A DNA stretch of 64,000 bases, taken from Variovorax sp. OV700. Its GTDB lineage: Bacteria; Pseudomonadota; Gammaproteobacteria; Burkholderiales; Burkholderiaceae_C. The stretch is taken from assembly GCF_900099805.1 (NCBI RefSeq), contig NZ_FNDR01000014.1, forward strand, positions 101,531-165,530, given 5' to 3'. The translations under genes and the position numbers were made by a program. A model generated the notes under the pieces. The model worked only from the letters and a program-made list of their open reading frames with translations. It made no database searches and was not told the DNA's origin. Positions 62,931 through 64,000 of this stretch are shown here, one piece after another (the stretch's first letter is position 1; each line of letters starts with the position of its first letter).

Positions 62931-62956
62931 AAGCGCTCTCCGGAGCGCTTTTTTTT
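62931..62956 (+). terminator. Rho-independent terminator
   Basis: Perfect 8-bp stem AAGCGCTC/GAGCGCTT with loop TCCG, followed by T8. It ends the transcript of small protein A, 22 bases after its stop. Confidence 0.92.
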
Positions 62957-63064
62957 CGCCTGCCATGGCACAACTGCTGTCAACCGCCCCGCGCAGTAGA
63001 CGCGTTGAATGTGGACCTTCCACAGGGAGGTGGTCCATATCAACAATCTCAAAGGATGTCTCTC

Positions 63065-63253
63065 ATGAACAAGCTGCTCGCAGCCCTCGTCGCCGGTCTT
63101 TTCGCAGCCGGTGCATTTGCGCAAACCCCGCCCGCTCCGGCTCCGGCCGCACCTGCCGTGGTCCACAAGGCTGCCCACCCGGTGAAGCACACCGTCAAGA
63201 AGCACAAGGTTCGCCACCACGTGGCCAAGGCGCACGTCGCCAAGAAGGTGTAA
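63065..63253 (+). CDS. Small exported His/Lys-rich protein B
   Basis: A 62-residue protein. Signal peptide KLLAALVAGLFAAGAFAQ is followed by a Pro/Ala stretch and a basic His/Lys-rich C terminus (HPVKHTVKKHKVRHHVAKAH). ATG at 63065 is favoured over 63056 because AAAGG would abut the earlier ATG. His richness could allow metal binding, which is inference. Paralogue of protein A by signal peptide only. Confidence 0.75.
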   Translation: MNKLLAALVAGLFAAGAFAQTPPAPAPAAPAVVHKAAHPVKHTVKKHKVRHHVAKAHVAKKV

Positions 63254-63271
63254 GCTGCCACGCTCACCGGC

Positions 63272-63298
63272 AATGCCCGCATCAGCGGGCATTTTTAT
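63272..63298 (+). terminator. Rho-independent terminator
   Basis: Stem AATGCCCGC/GCGGGCATT with loop ATCA, followed by a T-rich tract (TTTTATT). It ends the transcript of small protein B. Confidence 0.88.
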
Positions 63299-63339
63299 TG
63301 GCCCTGCGCCCTTGAACCCGCCCTGAAAGAAGCCTCCCG

Positions 63340-63798
63340 ATGTTTCAGCGATTTGCCGCCCTGCTCCTGCTTGCCGCCTCCCTGATGGGCGCCGCACAGG
63401 CCCAGCAGCAACCCCAGTCCGACCTGCAACGCACCAAGCTGTCCGTTGGCTTGTACAAGATCGATGCGCAGGTCGCCCAGACCCCCCAGCAACGGGAAAT
63501 CGGTCTCATGTTCCGCAAGGATATGCCGCAGGCCGAGGGCATGATCTTCGTCTTCGATCAGCCGGCTACCCAGTGCTTCTGGATGCGCAACACGCTGCTG
63601 CCGCTGACGGCCGCCTTCGTGGCGGACGACGGCCGCATCGTCAACCTGGCCGACATGCAGCCGATGACCGAGAACTCGCACTGCTCCGAAGAACCGGTTC
63701 GCTTCGTGCTCGAAATGAACCAGGGCTGGTTTGCCAAGAAGAACATCAAGAAGGGCGCCAAGCTGGGCGGCGAGCTGTTCGCTGCTTCCAGGCGCTGA
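63340..63798 (+). CDS. DUF192 family exported protein
   Basis: A 152-residue protein with a signal peptide (RFAALLLLAASLMGAAQAQ) and a DUF192 domain (QTPQQREIGLMFRKDMPQAE, GMIFVFDQPATQCFWMRNTL). DUF192 proteins are widespread small beta-rich proteins of unknown function, usually exported. It converges with sodB across a bidirectional terminator. Confidence 0.9.
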   Translation: MFQRFAALLLLAASLMGAAQAQQQPQSDLQRTKLSVGLYKIDAQVAQTPQQREIGLMFRKDMPQAEGMIFVFDQPATQCFWMRNTLLPLTAAFVADDGRIVNLADMQPMTENSHCSEEPVRFVLEMNQGWFAKKNIKKGAKLGGELFAASRR

Positions 63799-63822
63799 GC
63801 TCCGCCCTCCCTTCAGCCCACG

Positions 63823-63850
63823 AAAAAGCCGACCCGCAGGTCGGCTTTTT
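63823..63850. terminator. Bidirectional terminator between DUF192 gene and sodB
   Basis: A 12-bp perfect stem (AAAAAGCCGACC/GGTCGGCTTTTT) with loop CGCA. The A and T tracts at its two ends let it terminate both convergent genes. Confidence 0.93.
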
Positions 63851-63866
63851 CAATGGGAAATCCGGT

Positions 63867-64000
63867 TCAACCGAAGTTCTTTGCCGCGAAGTCCCAGTTG
63901 GCCAACTTGGCCAGGAAGGTCTCCACGAACTTGGGGCGCAGGTTGCGGTAGTCGATGTAGTAGGCGTGCTCCCAGACGTCCACCGTCAGCACCGGGGTGT
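63867..64000 (-). CDS. sodB: Iron/manganese superoxide dismutase, C-terminal end (runs off the window)
   Basis: The last 44 or so residues are visible and end in VDVWEHAYYIDYRNLRPKF, then a segment ending ANWDFAAKNFG and stop. DVWEHAYYIDY carries the C-terminal metal ligands Asp and His of Fe/Mn superoxide dismutases. The FeSOD (sodB) name is the likely choice; the rest of the gene lies beyond 64000. Confidence 0.93.
   Translation of the reverse strand, partial: TPVLTVDVWEHAYYIDYRNLRPKFVETFLAKLANWDFAAKNFG

Overview
The window is high-GC bacterial chromosome with the gene content and order typical of Comamonadaceae (Betaproteobacteria). A Variovorax-like organism is the best guess from remembered gene order and protein flavour; no search was run. 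Gene density is very high, many genes overlap by 1 or 4 bases, and no rRNA, phage, transposase or CRISPR array is visible. Most of the window is core metabolism, with three accessory blocks.

Region by region. 1-12.3 kb: partial hrpA, argA, a LysE exporter, the lysine/diaminopimelate genes dapC-dapD-dapE with pilU inserted, prmB and a YheS-type ABC-F protein. 12.4-18 kb: tRNA-Lys(UUU) directly downstream of tcdA, the envelope genes tolB-pal-cpoB, and divergent msbA. 18-25 kb: a tightly packed minus-strand set rng, maf, rlmH, rsfS, nadD, hemF, purD, yebC. 25-38 kb: an aryl-polyene/xanthomonadin-like lipid pigment locus in two convergent arms. The plus arm has a methyltransferase, a chorismatase, an acyltransferase and a glycosyltransferase. 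The minus arm has an ACP, a membrane protein, a ligase-dehydratase fusion, an acyltransferase, a LolA-like carrier, an MMPL exporter, a deacetylase-like protein, a methyltransferase, a dehydratase and a ketoreductase. No ketosynthase is present. 38-42 kb: a YjgR/HerA-like ATPase, an ECF sigma/NrsF-type anti-sigma pair with a probable self-recognised promoter, and a small divergent operon preceded by an 18-codon leader ORF.

42-55 kb is the most interesting part: a pyrimidine scavenging locus. It holds urc1 (GTP cyclohydrolase II-like), urc4 (DUF1688), upp, a BMP-family nucleoside ABC importer (binding protein, ATPase, two permeases), a nucleosidase predicted to be a lipoprotein, a small secreted protein, and a CodA-type deaminase. 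In that deaminase the residue aligned with E. coli CodA Asp-314 is Cys, a change linked to 5-methylcytosine deamination. Together these could cleave nucleosides, import them or their bases, deaminate cytosine-type bases, make UMP by phosphoribosylation, and open the ring by the URC route. Two long palindromic repeats lie inside the importer operon and appear to supply the ribosome binding sites of the next genes. A lower-GC islet carrying APS kinase and a PAPS-type sulfotransferase with a coiled-coil tail separates the deaminase from the rest.

55-64 kb returns to core genes: sbcB, cls, clpA, clpS, icd, two small secreted basic proteins, a DUF192 protein and the end of sodB. Several genes (argA, dapC, msbA, the 25.0 kb methyltransferase, clpS) have a -10-like hexamer only 6-8 bases before the start codon, suggesting leaderless or very short-leader mRNAs.
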